DNA of 64,000 nt from RYN-230 sp963841695 (GCA_963841695.1 CAWJDQ010000006.1:372001-436000), one strand, 5' to 3'. Counted from the first letter of the stretch, positions 55,187 to 64,000 are shown. Made by a program: numbers and translations. The notes: generated by a model not told the origin, from the sequence alone.

Positions 55187-55893
55187 GGGTCCGAGGGTAC
55201 CGGCCGGGGCGGGGCCCGGGCGGCGGCGCGGCTGGCGGACCGGGCGCGGCGGCGGTCGCGGAGAGGGCCCGGACCAGGGTCTCCTGCAGGAACGTGAGCC
55301 AGTCGTAGATCCACATGTAGGCGGAGCGGGGGTCGGCCGGGTCGAGGTCTGCCACCCGGGCCTCGAAGTCCTCGGTGATCGACAGGCGGACCCCGAGGGC
55401 CAGCCGGACATCGTTGAGCGCGCGCAGCCAGACCTGCGCTTCCTCGTCGGACAGCCGGACCCGGCCGCCGCCTGCGGGCAGCGTGGCCAGCACGGTGCGG
55501 GCCGCGGCCGCCTTGCCGTTGCGGAGTTCCTGCTCGGTGAACCGGCGGAAGTCGCCCGCCGCCTCGGCGTCATCCGGGTAGGCGTCGGGCAGCAGGCGGG
55601 CCAGCACCGGGTCGTCGGGCGGGGTCGCCGGGCCGTCGGCCGAGCAGCCGGGCCAGGTCGTCCAGCGGGTCAGGCGGCTGCCGGCGTCCGAGCCGGCCGG
55701 GTCAGCTGCCGGCCCGGTCGCGCGCCGGCCGGGGCGCGGCCGGTGAACGCATCGTCGGTGAGCCCGGCTCGGCCTGCCCGGGCTCCCCCGGACCGGGATC
55801 GCTGCCGACCAGCTCGGCGATCTGGCTGACCAGGGAGCGGATGATCCCGGCCTGGGACGGCACGAAGGTGGCGGTCGCCCCGCCGCCGCGCAC
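55187..55893 (-). pseudogene. DUF2017 family protein, frames broken
   Basis: Pieces of the actinobacterial DUF2017 protein occur in order but in different frames. N-terminal part: GGATATFVPSQAGIIRSLVSQIAELVG (from 55893). The central PDPLDDLARLLG lies past a stop at 55702-55704. The C-terminal part is DDPVLARLLPDAYPDDAEAAGDFRRFTEQELRNGKA and SDEEAQVWLRALNDVRLALGVRL to WIYDWLTFLQETLVRAL. At least two frame changes between 55700 and 55610 are required, and the natural stop is also unclear. Family function unknown; always near clpS and cysOM in relatives. Confidence 0.82.
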
Positions 55894-55960
55894 CCCGCGG
55901 AAGCCGTTCAGGGCCTCACCCGTCTCTCGGAGCGCCTCGCGCCCCGTCTGCGTCTGAAGC

Positions 55961-56251
55961 TCACTTATCGTGACTCACGGTGGCCCACAGCCCGTAGCCG
56001 TGCAGCACTTCCACGTCGCGCTCCATGGACTCCCGGGTGCCGGACGAGACCACGGCCCGGCCCTTGTGGTGCACATCGAGCATGAGCTTTTCGGCTTTGC
56101 GCTTCGAATAGCCGAAGACCTGCTGGAACACGTAGGTCACATAGGACATGAGGTTCACCGGGTCGTTCCACACGATGGTGACCCACGGCGTGTCGGGGAC
56201 GGCTTCCTCGTGCGTCTCCGGGCGCTCCACCTCTGCTGGTGCCACGCTCAC
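55961..56251 (-). CDS. clpS: ATP-dependent Clp protease adaptor ClpS
   Basis: 96 aa N-end-rule adaptor delivering substrates to ClpA/ClpC. WVTIVWNDPVNLMSYVTYVFQQVFGYSKRKAEKLMLDVHHKGRAVV shows the substrate-pocket NDP and the conserved VHHKG. GTG 56251 has GAGGAGG nine bases upstream. The frame is intact although both neighbours are disrupted. Divergent from pncB. Confidence 0.96.
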   Translation of the reverse strand: MSVAPAEVERPETHEEAVPDTPWVTIVWNDPVNLMSYVTYVFQQVFGYSKRKAEKLMLDVHHKGRAVVSSGTRESMERDVEVLHGYGLWATVSHDK

Positions 56252-56493
56252 CGGCGCTCACCTCCTCACGCACCGCCTTCTAGTGTCTCAGGCCCGTGGC
56301 GTGCCCTGTCATTCCCGCCCGCCCCCGGGCGGGACCGGACGCGAACCCGTGTGCGCGCGCGTGCGTGTCCCTCTAGTACAGCAGGCCCGGCCCAGGTCCT
56401 GGCGGAGGGCCCGCCGATGCGCGATCAAGACGTCACCAGGCCGTGCCCCCGGCGGGCTGCGGCCGCCGGTCGGCGGCCTCCTAGTGCGGGGCC

Positions 56494-57829
56494 GTGACGA
56501 CTGATTCCCGCGGGGCCAGCACGGCGCTGCTCACCGACCGTTACGAGCTGACCATGCTGACGGCCGCGCTGCGCAGCGGGGCGGCGGGCCGGCGGGCCGT
56601 TTTCGAGGTATTCGCCCGGGCAGCTGCCGCACGGCCGGCGGTACGGCGTGGTCGCCGGCACCGGCCGGCTGCTCGACGCGCTCGAGCGGTTCCGGTTCGG
56701 GCGCCGGCGAGCTGGCGTTCCTGAGCGAGAACGACATGGTGGACGAGCCGACGCTTGAGCTACCTGGAGTCCTACCGCTTCAGCGGCGGACATCTGGGGC
56801 TACGGCGAAGGCGACTGCTACTTCCCCGGCTCGCCGATCCTGGTGGTGGAGGCGCCGTTCGCCGAGGCGGTCGTGCTGGAGACGCTGGTGCTGTCGATCC
56901 TCAACCACGACTCGGCGATCGCCTCGGCCGCGTCCCGGATGGTGACCGCGGCGGACGGGCGGCCGCTCATCGAGATGGGCTCGCGCCGCACGCACGAGAT
57001 GGCCGCCGTGGCCAGCGCCCGGGCCGCCTACATCGCGGGCTTCGCGATCGACCTCCAACCTGCAGGCCGGCCGGGAGTACGGCATCCCGACCAGCGGCAC
57101 CAGCGCGCACGCGTTCACGCCTGGTGCACGACAGCGAGCGGGACGCCTTCGCCGCCCAGCTGACCGCGCTCGGCCAGGGCACGACCCTGCTGGTGGACAC
57201 CTTCGACGTGGCCCGCGCGGTCCGCACCGCGGTGGAGCTGGCCGGGCCCGGGCTCGGCGCGGTCCGGATCGACAGCGGCGACCTGCCGATGGTGGCCCGG
57301 CAGGTCCGCGAGCTGCTGGACGAGCTGGGCGCGAAAGACACCAGGATCGTGCTCAGCGGCGACCTCAACGAGTACTCGATCGCCGCGCTGGCCGCCGCCC
57401 CGGTTGACGGGTACGGGGTCGGGTACCTCGCTGGTCACCGGGTCCGGGGCGCCCACCGCGGCGCTGGTCTACAAGCTCGTGGCCCGGGCCAGGGAGACGA
57501 CGGCGAGGGACGCTGGAGCCCGTGGCCAAGCGGTCGGTCGGCAAGCCGGGCCGGGGGGGCCGGAAGTGGGCGGCCCGCGCAGCTCGACGACGGCGGCGTC
57601 GCGGTCACCGAGCTGATCACCCGGGCGGACACCGCGGCCGAGCTGGGCGGTCCGCGCAGCGCGCCCTGCTGCGCCCGCTGGTCCGGGGCGGCGAGATCAT
57701 CGGCCGGGAGCCGCTGGCGCGGCGCGCGAGCGGCACCGCGCGGCCCTGGCCGAGCTGCCGGTGCACGCGCTCCAGCTGTCCCGCGGCTACCCGGCTATCC
57801 CGACGGTGTTCGCGCCGGACGACGAGTAG
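56494..57829 (+). pseudogene. pncB: nicotinate phosphoribosyltransferase, many indels
   Basis: Makes nicotinate mononucleotide for NAD salvage. Pieces follow the family in order over three frames: TALLTDRYELTMLTAALRSG, YGVVAGTGRLLDALERF, SENDMVDEPT, YGEGDCYFPGSPILVVEAPFAEA, LNHDSAIASAASRM, EMGSRRTHEMAAVASARAAYIAG, GIPTSGTSAHAFT, LVDTFDVARAV, VRIDSGDLP, IVLSGDLNEYSIAAL and VYKLVARA. I count at least eight single-base frame changes (near 56619, 56700, 56756, 56785, 57052, 57120, 57425, 57500 and beyond). Every catalytic segment remains, which suggests consensus errors rather than decay. GTG 56494 start; TAG at 57827-57829 after PTVFAPDDE. Confidence 0.88.
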
Positions 57830-58839
57830 GCGGCGGCCGGAGCTGCGCCGGGGTCCCGTCCGGGCTGAACGCGCGCCGGTAGGCCTGCGGGGTGGTGCCG
57901 CGCCAGGCGCGGAAGTGGTGCCGGAGCGCGGCGGCGTTGCCGAACCCGGCCCGGTCCGCGATCAGCGTCAACGGTCTCGGTCGTCTCCTCCAGCAGCTCC
58001 TGGGCCAGCAGGATGCGCTGGCCGGTCAGCCAGCGCACCGGCGTGGTGCCGGTCTCCTGCACGAACCGCCGGGCGAAGGTGCGCTCGGACATCCGGGCCC
58101 GGGCCGCGAGCTGGCGGATCGTGACCGGCTCGCCGAGGTGCCGCTGCATCCAGCTGATGACCTCGCCCAGCGTGTCGCAGGCGGGCATGGCGACCGGCTG
58201 GTCCACGTACTGGGCCTGGCCGCCGTCGCGGTGCGGCGGGATGACCATCCGCCGGGCGATCCCGTTGGCCACCCGGCTGCCCTGCTCCTTGCGTACCAGG
58301 TGCAGGCACGCGTCGATGCCCGCCGCGGTGCCCGCGCTGGTGATCACCGGGTCCTCGTCGACGTAGAGCACTTCCGGGTCGACGATCGCGGACGGGATGC
58401 TGCCGCGCGAGGGCCGGGGCGTGCCGCCAGTGGGTGGTGCACCGCCGCCCGTCGAGCAGCCCGGCCGCCCCGAGCACGAACGCGCCGTTGCAGACGCTGA
58501 GCACCCGGGCCCCGCGGTCCACGGTGGCCCGCAGCGCGTCGATCAGCGGCGCCGGGAACTGGCCGGACGTGTAGGCGGCCAGCTGGTCGTCGCCGACGGA
58601 GGACACGGCCACCAGGTCCGCCTGCTCCAGCCGGTCCAGGCCGTAGGGGGTGGTCAGGGTGAAGCCCGCTGACGAGGCCAGCGGGGCGGGCTGGCCCGCG
58701 GCGGCTGGCCCGCCACCACGGCGAAGTCGTACGCGGGCAGCCCGTCGTCGGTCCGGTCGACGCCGAACACCTCGCAGAGCACGCCTAGCTCGAAAGGGGT
58801 GAAGCCGTCCAGGATCACCACGGCCACGTTCTGCAGCAT
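57795..58839 (-). pseudogene. GlxA family AraC-type regulator (DJ-1/PfpI + HTH), frameshifted
   Basis: N-terminal DJ-1/PfpI-like domain: NVAVVILDGFTPFELGVLCEVFGVDR, RVLSVCNGAFVLGAAGLLDGRRCTTHW, VITSAGTAAGIDACLHLVR. C-terminal AraC helix-turn-helix: GEPVTIRQLAARARMSERTFARRFVQETGTTPVRWLTGQRI, ending PQAYRRAFSPDG. At least three frame changes (near 58700, 58390, 57970) separate the pieces. Start ATG 58839. In the restored frame the stop is at 57795, so it overlaps the convergent pncB end by 35 bp. Such regulators often control nitrogen or redox genes. Confidence 0.85.
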
Positions 58840-58932
58840 GGTGTCATCATGCCACGCGATTGGCAGGATCTCACGTCTAGATGGCTTCACTGCCACTGTT
58901 CGGCGCCCGGCTGATGACCGACACTGGGAGGC

Positions 58933-59214
58933 ATGGGCAGCACACACTCTCCTTCAACCGGCTCTGTTGCATCTGCGGGGCGCAGCTGGTGGCAGCCGCT
59001 CCGGTCCGTGTCGCTCAGGATCGCCGCGGTCGTGGCGGAATGTAATCGTGCGACCCGCACGATGACGCGGCTCAGGACCGCCCCGGACCGCTACGTGCCC
59101 GACCCCGGCCAGGCCCCGGACGACTACGCCGAATTCCTGTTCCGCACCTCCGGGCCGCTGGCCCACGAACCCTCGGCCCGGCAGCGGCTCGCGGCCAGGC
59201 GAAGCCGCCGCTAG
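58933..59214 (+). CDS. small conserved-type actinobacterial protein of unknown function
   Basis: 93 aa from ATG 58933. Core: AVVAECNRATRTMTRLRTAPDRYVPDPGQAPDDYAEFLFRTSGPLAHEPSARQRLA, a pattern I recall from small hypothetical proteins of streptomycetes. No domain name, membrane segment or signal peptide. Followed immediately by the 14-bp repeat array. Confidence 0.7.
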   Translation: MGSTHSPSTGSVASAGRSWWQPLRSVSLRIAAVVAECNRATRTMTRLRTAPDRYVPDPGQAPDDYAEFLFRTSGPLAHEPSARQRLAARRSRR

Positions 59215-59216
59215 CC

Positions 59217-59314
59217 ACCGCGCGCCTGGCACCGCACGCCTGGCACCGCACGCCTGGCACCGCACGCCTGGCACCGCACGCCTGGCACCGCACGCCTGGC
59301 ACCGCACGCCTGGC
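59217..59314. repeat. seven tandem 14-bp repeats upstream of pncA
   Basis: Seven units accgcacgcctggc lie head to tail (starts 59217, 59231, 59245, 59259, 59273, 59287, 59301), the first with one change. The array ends 23 bp before the pncA start and fills the whole gap, so it forms the pncA upstream region. Confidence 0.95.
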
Positions 59315-59337
59315 ACCGGATGCCGTACGCTCAGCCT

Positions 59338-59904
59338 GTGCGCGCGCTGGTGATCGTGGATGTGCAGAACGACTTCTGTGAAGGCGGTTCGCTCGCGGTG
59401 GCGGGCGGCGGCGAGGTGGCCCGGGCCATCAGCCGCTACCTGGGGTCCGGCGGCTACGACCAGGTGATCGCGTCGCGGGACTTCCACATCGACCCGGGCG
59501 CCCACTTCTCCGCCCACCCGGACTACGTGAACTCCTGGCCCCGGCACTGCGTGGTCGGCACCGGGGGCGCGGACTTCCATCCCGACCTGGACACCAGCCA
59601 GATCCAGACGGTGTTCAGCAAGGGCGCGCACGAGGCGGCCTACAGCGCGTTCGACGGCCGCGACGAGGCGGGCACGTCCCTCGCGGCCTGGCTGCGGGAA
59701 CGCGGGGTGGACGAGCTGGACGTGGCCGGCATCGCCACCGACTACTGCGTGCGGGCCACGGCCATCTCGGCCGCGCAGGAAGGTTTCCGGACCCGGGTGC
59801 TGCTGGGCCTGACCGCCGGGGTGGATCCCACCACGACCGCCGAGTCCATCGAGGCCATGAAGGCCGCCGGGGCGCAGGTCACCGGAACCCCGGTAGAGCG
59901 TTAG
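59338..59904 (+). CDS. pncA: nicotinamidase
   Basis: 188 aa from GTG 59338 (an in-frame ATG at 59320 adds six residues). Converts nicotinamide to nicotinate for NAD salvage. Catalytic triad regions: ALVIVDVQNDFCEGGSL (Asp), VFSKGAHEAAYSAFDG (Lys) and GIATDYCVRATAISA (Cys). Metal-site SRDFHIDPGAHF is present. Works upstream of PncB. No good ribosome site was seen in the repeat-filled leader. Confidence 0.95.
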   Translation: MRALVIVDVQNDFCEGGSLAVAGGGEVARAISRYLGSGGYDQVIASRDFHIDPGAHFSAHPDYVNSWPRHCVVGTGGADFHPDLDTSQIQTVFSKGAHEAAYSAFDGRDEAGTSLAAWLRERGVDELDVAGIATDYCVRATAISAAQEGFRTRVLLGLTAGVDPTTTAESIEAMKAAGAQVTGTPVER

Positions 59905-59944
59905 CGGTAATCCGGCGCCAGCCAGCGGGAAGCCCGCCTGGGGG

Positions 59945-60202
59945 TTAGTCGTCTCCCCGCGGGAGGGACTCGTAGATGCGCTTGCAGTCGGGGCAGACCG
60001 GGAACCGCTTAGGATCCCGGTTCGGCACCCAGACCTTCCCGCACAGGGCGATCACGGGAGTGCCGGTCACCGCGCTGTCGACGATCTTGTCCTTCTCGAC
60101 GTAGTGCGCGAACCGCTCGTGGTCGCCGTCGCCGGGACGGATATCCGGCGTGGTGCCAGTGTCCTCACGTGTGCCGGAATCCGGCAGGACCTCAGTGCTC
60201 AC
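59945..60202 (-). CDS. DUF3039 protein
   Basis: 85 aa. DUF3039 signature: GDHERFAHYVEKDKIVDSAVTGTPVIALCGKVWVPNRDPKRFPVCPDCKRIYESL, with three Cys (ALCGK, CPDC) that look like a small Zn site. GTG 60202 overlaps the TGA of the upstream membrane gene (GTGA), so translation is probably coupled. Function unknown; common in actinobacteria. Confidence 0.92.
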   Translation of the reverse strand: MSTEVLPDSGTREDTGTTPDIRPGDGDHERFAHYVEKDKIVDSAVTGTPVIALCGKVWVPNRDPKRFPVCPDCKRIYESLPRGDD

Positions 60203-60897
60203 GGTCCCCGATTGTACGCGGCCGGCGCTAGGGCCGGGTGGCAGGCGGGGTTGCAGGCGGGGTTGCAGGCGACACGGCTGCAGGCGGCACGGCTGCGGGC
60301 GGCACGCGGGTCCCGGCCGGCCACCGCCTGCGCCCGGCCGGGCCGCCAGCTGTACCGGGCCCGCAGGTAACGCCAGGCCGTCACGGAGCAGGCACACAGC
60401 AGCAGGGCCTCCACCCGCACCGTCCCCTCCGCGGGCCAGGGCAGCAGGTGCGTGATGTGCAGCAGCAGCGTGGCCGGGTGGACCAGCGCGTTCAGCGACA
60501 GGTAGACGAAGAGGCCGGTGGCCAGGACGGCGACTGTCTCGGCGGCCGCCAGGCCCAGGGTCGCGGCCGGATCGGGCGGCAGGCCAGCGCCCGGCACGCG
60601 GCGCCGCCGCAACCGCAGGTACTCGCTGGTGGCCAGGCAGACGCCCGCGACCAGGAACGCGATGAACCCGGACGTGTCGGTGCGCAGCGGGATGGGCTGC
60701 CAGTAGCGGTCCGGCAGATCCTGGTCACGGAAACTGCCCACGAGCGCGGTACTCGCCCAGCACAGCAGGCCCCCGTAGGCCAGGCCGGCGGGCACCGCCT
60801 CGGCGGCCAGCCGGGCACGCCGCACGCCGCCCGGGCCGGGCGCGCCCGCCGGGGGATCACCATCCCCCGCGGGGGCGTCAGTTGAGCGCGGGGTCAT
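60199..60897 (-). CDS. membrane protein of unknown function
   Basis: 232 aa from ATG 60897 (MTPRSTDAPAGDG). Four hydrophobic segments: about 30-50, 70-95, 110-140, and 155-190 in part (AGLAYGGLLCWASTALVG, SGFIAFLVAGVCLATSEYL, TLGLAAAETVAVLATGLFVYLSL, VEALLLCACSVTAWRYL). The C-terminal tail has Cys-Asn-Pro repeats from a 12-bp DNA repeat (about 60240-60265). It overlaps algH by 20 bp upstream and DUF3039 by 4 bp downstream, an apparent operon. Confidence 0.75.
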   Translation of the reverse strand: MTPRSTDAPAGDGDPPAGAPGPGGVRRARLAAEAVPAGLAYGGLLCWASTALVGSFRDQDLPDRYWQPIPLRTDTSGFIAFLVAGVCLATSEYLRLRRRRVPGAGLPPDPAATLGLAAAETVAVLATGLFVYLSLNALVHPATLLLHITHLLPWPAEGTVRVEALLLCACSVTAWRYLRARYSWRPGRAQAVAGRDPRAARSRAACSRVACNPACNPACHPALAPAAYNRGP

Positions 60898-61450
60898 CGG
60901 GATAGTTGGCGACCATCGCGAGGTTTCCGCCCTGCCGCCGCAGCACCTTCTTCCACAGGCGCTCCGGCTCGTCGGCGAACGCGTCGGCGGGCTCGCCGGA
61001 CAGCACGTACCACGCGCCTTCGTCGATCTCCGCCTGGAGCTGGCCGGGGCCCCAGCCCGCGTAGCCGGCGAAGACCCGCAGCGAGGCGATGCCGCCTGCC
61101 AGCAGCTGGGGCGGCGCATCCAGGTTGACCAGGCCGATCCGGGACATCACCGCGGACCCGTCCAGCGCCCGCCAGCCGACCGGCTCCTCGTCACCAGGGA
61201 CGATAGCGAGCGCCAACGCACTGTTCGGCGCGACCGGCCCGCCCCGGAACACCACCGAGGGCCCGGTCACCAGGTCCGTCCAGGATTCGAGGACCTGCCC
61301 GACCGGTACGTCGGTCGGGCGGTTGAGCACCACGCCGAGCGTGCCCTCCTCCGGCTCGTCCTCGACGACGAGGACGACGGTACGGCGGAAGTTCGGGTCG
61401 CCCAGCAACGGCGTAGCGACCAGCAGCCGGCCCGAGAGCTCGTCCTCCAT
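60878..61450 (-). CDS. AlgH/YqgE (UPF0301) family protein
   Basis: 190 aa. UPF0301 signature: LSGRLLVATPLLGDPNFRRTVVLVVEDEPEEGTLGVVLNRPTDVPVGQVLESW, VFRGGPVAPNSALAL, LRVFAGYAGWGPGQLQAEIDEGAWYVL. The family is widespread and its role is not firmly known. ATG 61450 follows a G run. The stop overlaps the start of the membrane gene. Confidence 0.95.
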   Translation of the reverse strand: MEDELSGRLLVATPLLGDPNFRRTVVLVVEDEPEEGTLGVVLNRPTDVPVGQVLESWTDLVTGPSVVFRGGPVAPNSALALAIVPGDEEPVGWRALDGSAVMSRIGLVNLDAPPQLLAGGIASLRVFAGYAGWGPGQLQAEIDEGAWYVLSGEPADAFADEPERLWKKVLRRQGGNLAMVANYPDDPALN

Positions 61451-61575
61451 CCCCCCATTCTGGCGGACGCCGCGGGGTTGTTCAGGCTTCGCCGGACCCC
61501 GCGGGAGACTTCGTGCCAATTTGAGACACCTGCCCGGTTCGCCGCCGGGCCCGCGGAACAGGCCAGGACGGTGGC

Positions 61576-62978
61576 TCAGGAACGGGCCGGCCTGCTGCCG
61601 GCGGCGTCCCGGACGGCGGCCGCCACCGCCGCGGACACGTTCGCGTTGAACACCGACGGGATGATGTAGTGCGGGCCGAGTTCGGCGGCAGACACCACGC
61701 CGGCCAGCGCCCGGGCCGCCGCCACCATCATGTCGTCGGACACTGTGCGGCTCTGCGCGTCCAGCAGCCCGCGGAACATCCCCGGGAAGACCAGCACGTT
61801 GTTGATCTGGTTGGGGTAGTCGCTGCGCCCGGTGGCCACCACGGCCGCGTGCTGGGCGGCCTCGTCCGGGTCCACCTCGGGGTCCGGGTTGGCCAGCGCG
61901 AACACGATCGCGTCGTCGTTCATGGCCGCGATATCCGCACCGGCCAGCAGCCGGGGCGCGGACACCCCGATGAAGACGTCCGCGCCGCGCAGCGCGCCGG
62001 CCAAGTCCCCCTGATACTGCCCGGCGTTGGTGTGCCCGGCCACCCAGCTCAGGTTGTCGTCCAGCCCGGGGCGGCCCACGTAGATCGCGCCCTTGTCGTC
62101 GCACACGATCACGTCGGAGGCGCCCGAGGCGAGCAGCAGCCGGAGCACCGCGGTGCCGGCTGCGCCCGCACCCGCCATCGCGATGCGGACCGAGCCCAGC
62201 TTCTTGCCGACCACCCGGAGCGCGTTGGTGAGGGCGGCGAGGACCACGATCGCGGTGCCGTGCTGGTCGTCGTGGAAGACCGGGATGTCCAGCAGCTCGC
62301 GCAGCCGGGCGCTCGACCTCGAAACACCGCGGGGCGCTGATGTCCTCCAGGTTGATGCCCCCGAAGGCGGGCGCGATGATCTGCACGGTGCGCACGATCT
62401 CGTCGGTGTCCTGGGTGTCCAGGCACAGCGGGCCAGGCGTCGATGCCCGCGAACCGCTTGAACAGCGCGGCCTTGCCCTCCATCACCGGCATGGCCGCGT
62501 ACGGGCCGATGTTGCCCAGGCCGAGCACGGCGGAGCCGTCGGTGACGACGGCCACCGAATTGCGCTTGACGGTGAGGCGGCGCACGTCCTCCGGGTTGCG
62601 GGCGATGGCCATGGAGACGCGGGCCACGCCCGGGGTGTAGGCCATGGACAGGTCGTCCCGGTTGCGCAGCGGGACCTTGACCGCGGTCTCGATCTTCCCG
62701 CCCAGGTGGAGCAGGAAGGTCCGGTCGCTGACCTTGCTGACCGTCACGCCGTCGATCTCGCTCAGCGCCGCGACGATGGCCTCGGCGTGGTCGGTGTCCC
62801 GGGCTGCGCAGGTGAGGTCCACCCGCAGCCGTTCGTGGCTGAACGGGATCACGTCCAGGGCGGTGACCGCGCCGCCGGATTGCTCCACGACGTGCGTGAG
62901 GTCGCTGACCGCCCGCCCGTGGGATGGCACCTCGAGCCGCACGGTGATCGAATACGACACGCTCGGTGCTACCGACAC
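61576..62978 (-). pseudogene. NAD-dependent malic enzyme with N-terminal ACT domain, two indels
   Basis: Converts malate to pyruvate plus CO2. GTG 62978 (ribosome site GGAAGGCGGG). An ACT-like domain (SITVRLEVPSHGRAVSDLTHVV) precedes the malic N-domain with SMAYTPGVARV (Tyr), GSAVLGLGNIGPYAAMPVMEGKAALFKRFAGIDAWP (Lys). A surplus base near 62440 shifts to RTVQIIAPAFGGINLEDISAPRCFE, and another break near 62315 leads to VLAALTNALRVVGKKLGSVRIAMAGAGAAGTAVLRLLL (NAD fold) through LANPDPEVDPDEA to the end. Active-site residues are all kept; sequence error is likely. Confidence 0.9.
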
Positions 62979-63134
62979 GTCAATCCCGCCTTCCGCCAGG
63001 CCCCGATGCAGGACACAATCGTGCCACCAACAGGGCCACATGATCGGGCCCGCCGGGGGGCAGCCGGGATGCGCCGGGCGGCGCCGGGGCGGGTCCCCGC
63101 GGATGGCCCGCCGGCCGCCACGTACTCTGCAAGG

Positions 63135-63656
63135 GTGTCCAACGGAGGAATGACCGCCCGTGCGACAGACCGCGCCGCCACGGCCGACCGGGCCGTCGCC
63201 GTGACCGCGGACGCCGGGGCGCCGACCATCGACGTGACGCGGCTGCGGGTCGCCATCGCCCGGGTCTCGCGGAGCCTGCGGCGGCACGAGCTGGCCGGGC
63301 TGACCCCTACCCAGCTCTCCGCCCTGGCCACCGTGGAGCAGGCCGGCCCGCTCCGGCTCGGCGACCTCGCGGCCGCCGAGAAGATCGCCCCGTCCACGCT
63401 GACCCGGCTGGTCACCGTGCTGGAGGAGCGGGGCTACGTGCAGCGCCATCCGGTGCCGGGCGACGCCCGGGCCAGCACGCTGGTGGTCACCCCCGAGGGG
63501 CATGCGATCCTGGAGCAGATCCGGCGGGAAAGCACCATTCTGCTGGCGGATAACCTGCGCACGCTCAGCCCGCAGCAGCTCGCCGCCCTGGCCGAGGCGC
63601 TGCCCGCGCTGGAGCAGATCGCGGACGCCACCCCGCCGGACGCGCGCAACCGCTGA
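63135..63656 (+). CDS. MarR family transcriptional regulator
   Basis: 173 aa from GTG 63135; ATG 63150 is an alternative but sits directly on its ribosome site. Winged-helix MarR pattern: LRVAIARVSRSLRRHEL, LTPTQLSALATVEQAGPLRLGDLAAAEKIAPSTLTRLVTVLEERGYVQRHPVPGDARASTLVVTPEGHAILEQI (recognition helix and wing). Divergent from the malic enzyme gene, which it might regulate (position only). Ligand unknown. Confidence 0.92.
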   Translation: MSNGGMTARATDRAATADRAVAVTADAGAPTIDVTRLRVAIARVSRSLRRHELAGLTPTQLSALATVEQAGPLRLGDLAAAEKIAPSTLTRLVTVLEERGYVQRHPVPGDARASTLVVTPEGHAILEQIRRESTILLADNLRTLSPQQLAALAEALPALEQIADATPPDARNR

Positions 63657-63733
63657 CCGCGCGGGCGCAGCCGCTGATCCGGCGGTGCGCAGCCCGCTGA
63701 GCCCGGCGGGACAGCCGCTGAGCCCGGCCGTGC

Positions 63734-64000
63734 TCAGAAGAGCAGGCTGGACAGGGTCGCGCGGGCCTTGGCCACCCGCGGGTCACCAGGCGGGAAGACG
63801 TCGAACAGGCTGACCAGATGGAGGCGGGCCTGCTCGCGTTCGTCCCCGGACGTCCGCCTGACCGTGCCGAGGAGCCGGTCGAAGCCCTCCTCGATCCGGC
63901 CGGTGGCCACCTCGATGTCGGCCACGCTCGACTGCGCGTCGACGTTGGCCGGGTCTTCGGCCGCCGCCCGGCGCAGCTGGGCCTGGTCGTAGCCGCTCAC
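63734..64000 (-). CDS. thioredoxin/TPR co-chaperone (CnoX/YbbN-like), C-terminal end only
   Basis: The last 88 codons of a gene that enters from the right edge. AQLRRAAAEDPANVDAQSSVADIEVATGRIEEGFDRLLGTVRRTSGDEREQARLHLVSLFDVFPPGDPRVAKARATLSSLLF matches the TPR-like tail of actinobacterial YbbN-type thioredoxins. The thioredoxin domain would lie outside. An ATG at 64000 exists but is not a convincing start. Confidence 0.8.
   Translation of the reverse strand: MSGYDQAQLRRAAAEDPANVDAQSSVADIEVATGRIEEGFDRLLGTVRRTSGDEREQARLHLVSLFDVFPPGDPRVAKARATLSSLLF

Noticed and set aside
59217..59314. Possible CRISPR array
   Set aside because: The 14-bp units are contiguous with no unique spacers; the same holds for all other arrays, and no cas gene is present.

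Overview
The window is very GC-rich, densely coded chromosomal DNA with strong third-position G/C bias, and its gene content is that of a filamentous or soil actinomycete (Actinomycetota). Markers are the nrdR-nrdJ / LysM / lexA block, the mec+-cysO-cysM cysteine operon next to clpS, a DUF2017 gene, DUF3039 and DUF3618 genes, an MpaB-like oxygenase, two P450s and a degenerate type I polyketide synthase. I would guess a Streptosporangiales-like lineage, but the sequence alone does not fix the order. I see no phage, plasmid, IS element or CRISPR array.

Layout. 1-8 kb: a PAS-GAF-PP2C phosphatase (partial), an unknown 579-aa protein, a membrane-anchored double AAA+ ATPase and an orphan GvpL/F protein. 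8.3-15.4 kb: class II ribonucleotide reductase NrdJ carrying a 430-aa intein, its repressor NrdR with a box pair over the promoter, a LysM membrane protein and LexA. The last two are divergent across four back-to-back 16-bp LexA-type boxes. 15.4-18.5 kb: LeuRS with a leader peptide/terminator attenuator, and a DUF302 protein. 19-25 kb: a type I PKS-like protein in two frames whose KS, AT and KR active sites are all altered while its dehydratase fold looks intact. 25-34 kb: AarF/UbiB kinase, MpaB-like oxygenase, acetate-type transporter, sirtuin (frameshifted), Lon-N domain protein, PNPOx-like protein, membrane protein, P450. 34-40 kb: secreted lysozyme-lectin coupled to pterin dehydratase, gcvT-gcvH plus a D-threonine-aldolase-like enzyme, DUF3618, second P450. 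40-46 kb: secreted phosphoesterase, HAD phosphatase, YbaK editing protein, threonine-aldolase family enzyme, PHP phosphoesterase and an odd tRNA with a UAG anticodon. 46-56 kb: Bcp peroxiredoxin, Met-rich lipoprotein, rdgB-rph, a deleted DUF559 relic, a sugar epimerase, an MBL hydrolase, a thioesterase, and cysM-cysO-mec+-DUF2017-clpS. 56-64 kb: pncB and a GlxA-type regulator (both with many indels), pncA, DUF3039, AlgH, malic enzyme, MarR regulator and the end of a thioredoxin/TPR protein.

Functional themes. Deoxynucleotide supply (nrdRJ) sits beside the SOS regulator. The CysO/CysM/Mec+ set forms a protein-bound cysteine route. PncA/PncB salvage NAD. GcvT/H belong to glycine cleavage, but gcvP is not in the window.

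Data caution. At least eleven genes carry single-base frame disruptions, mostly in G/C runs, and they are densest at 55.6-58.8 kb. This looks more like uncorrected indel errors than mass pseudogenisation, so frameshifted genes are given with their full inferred span.
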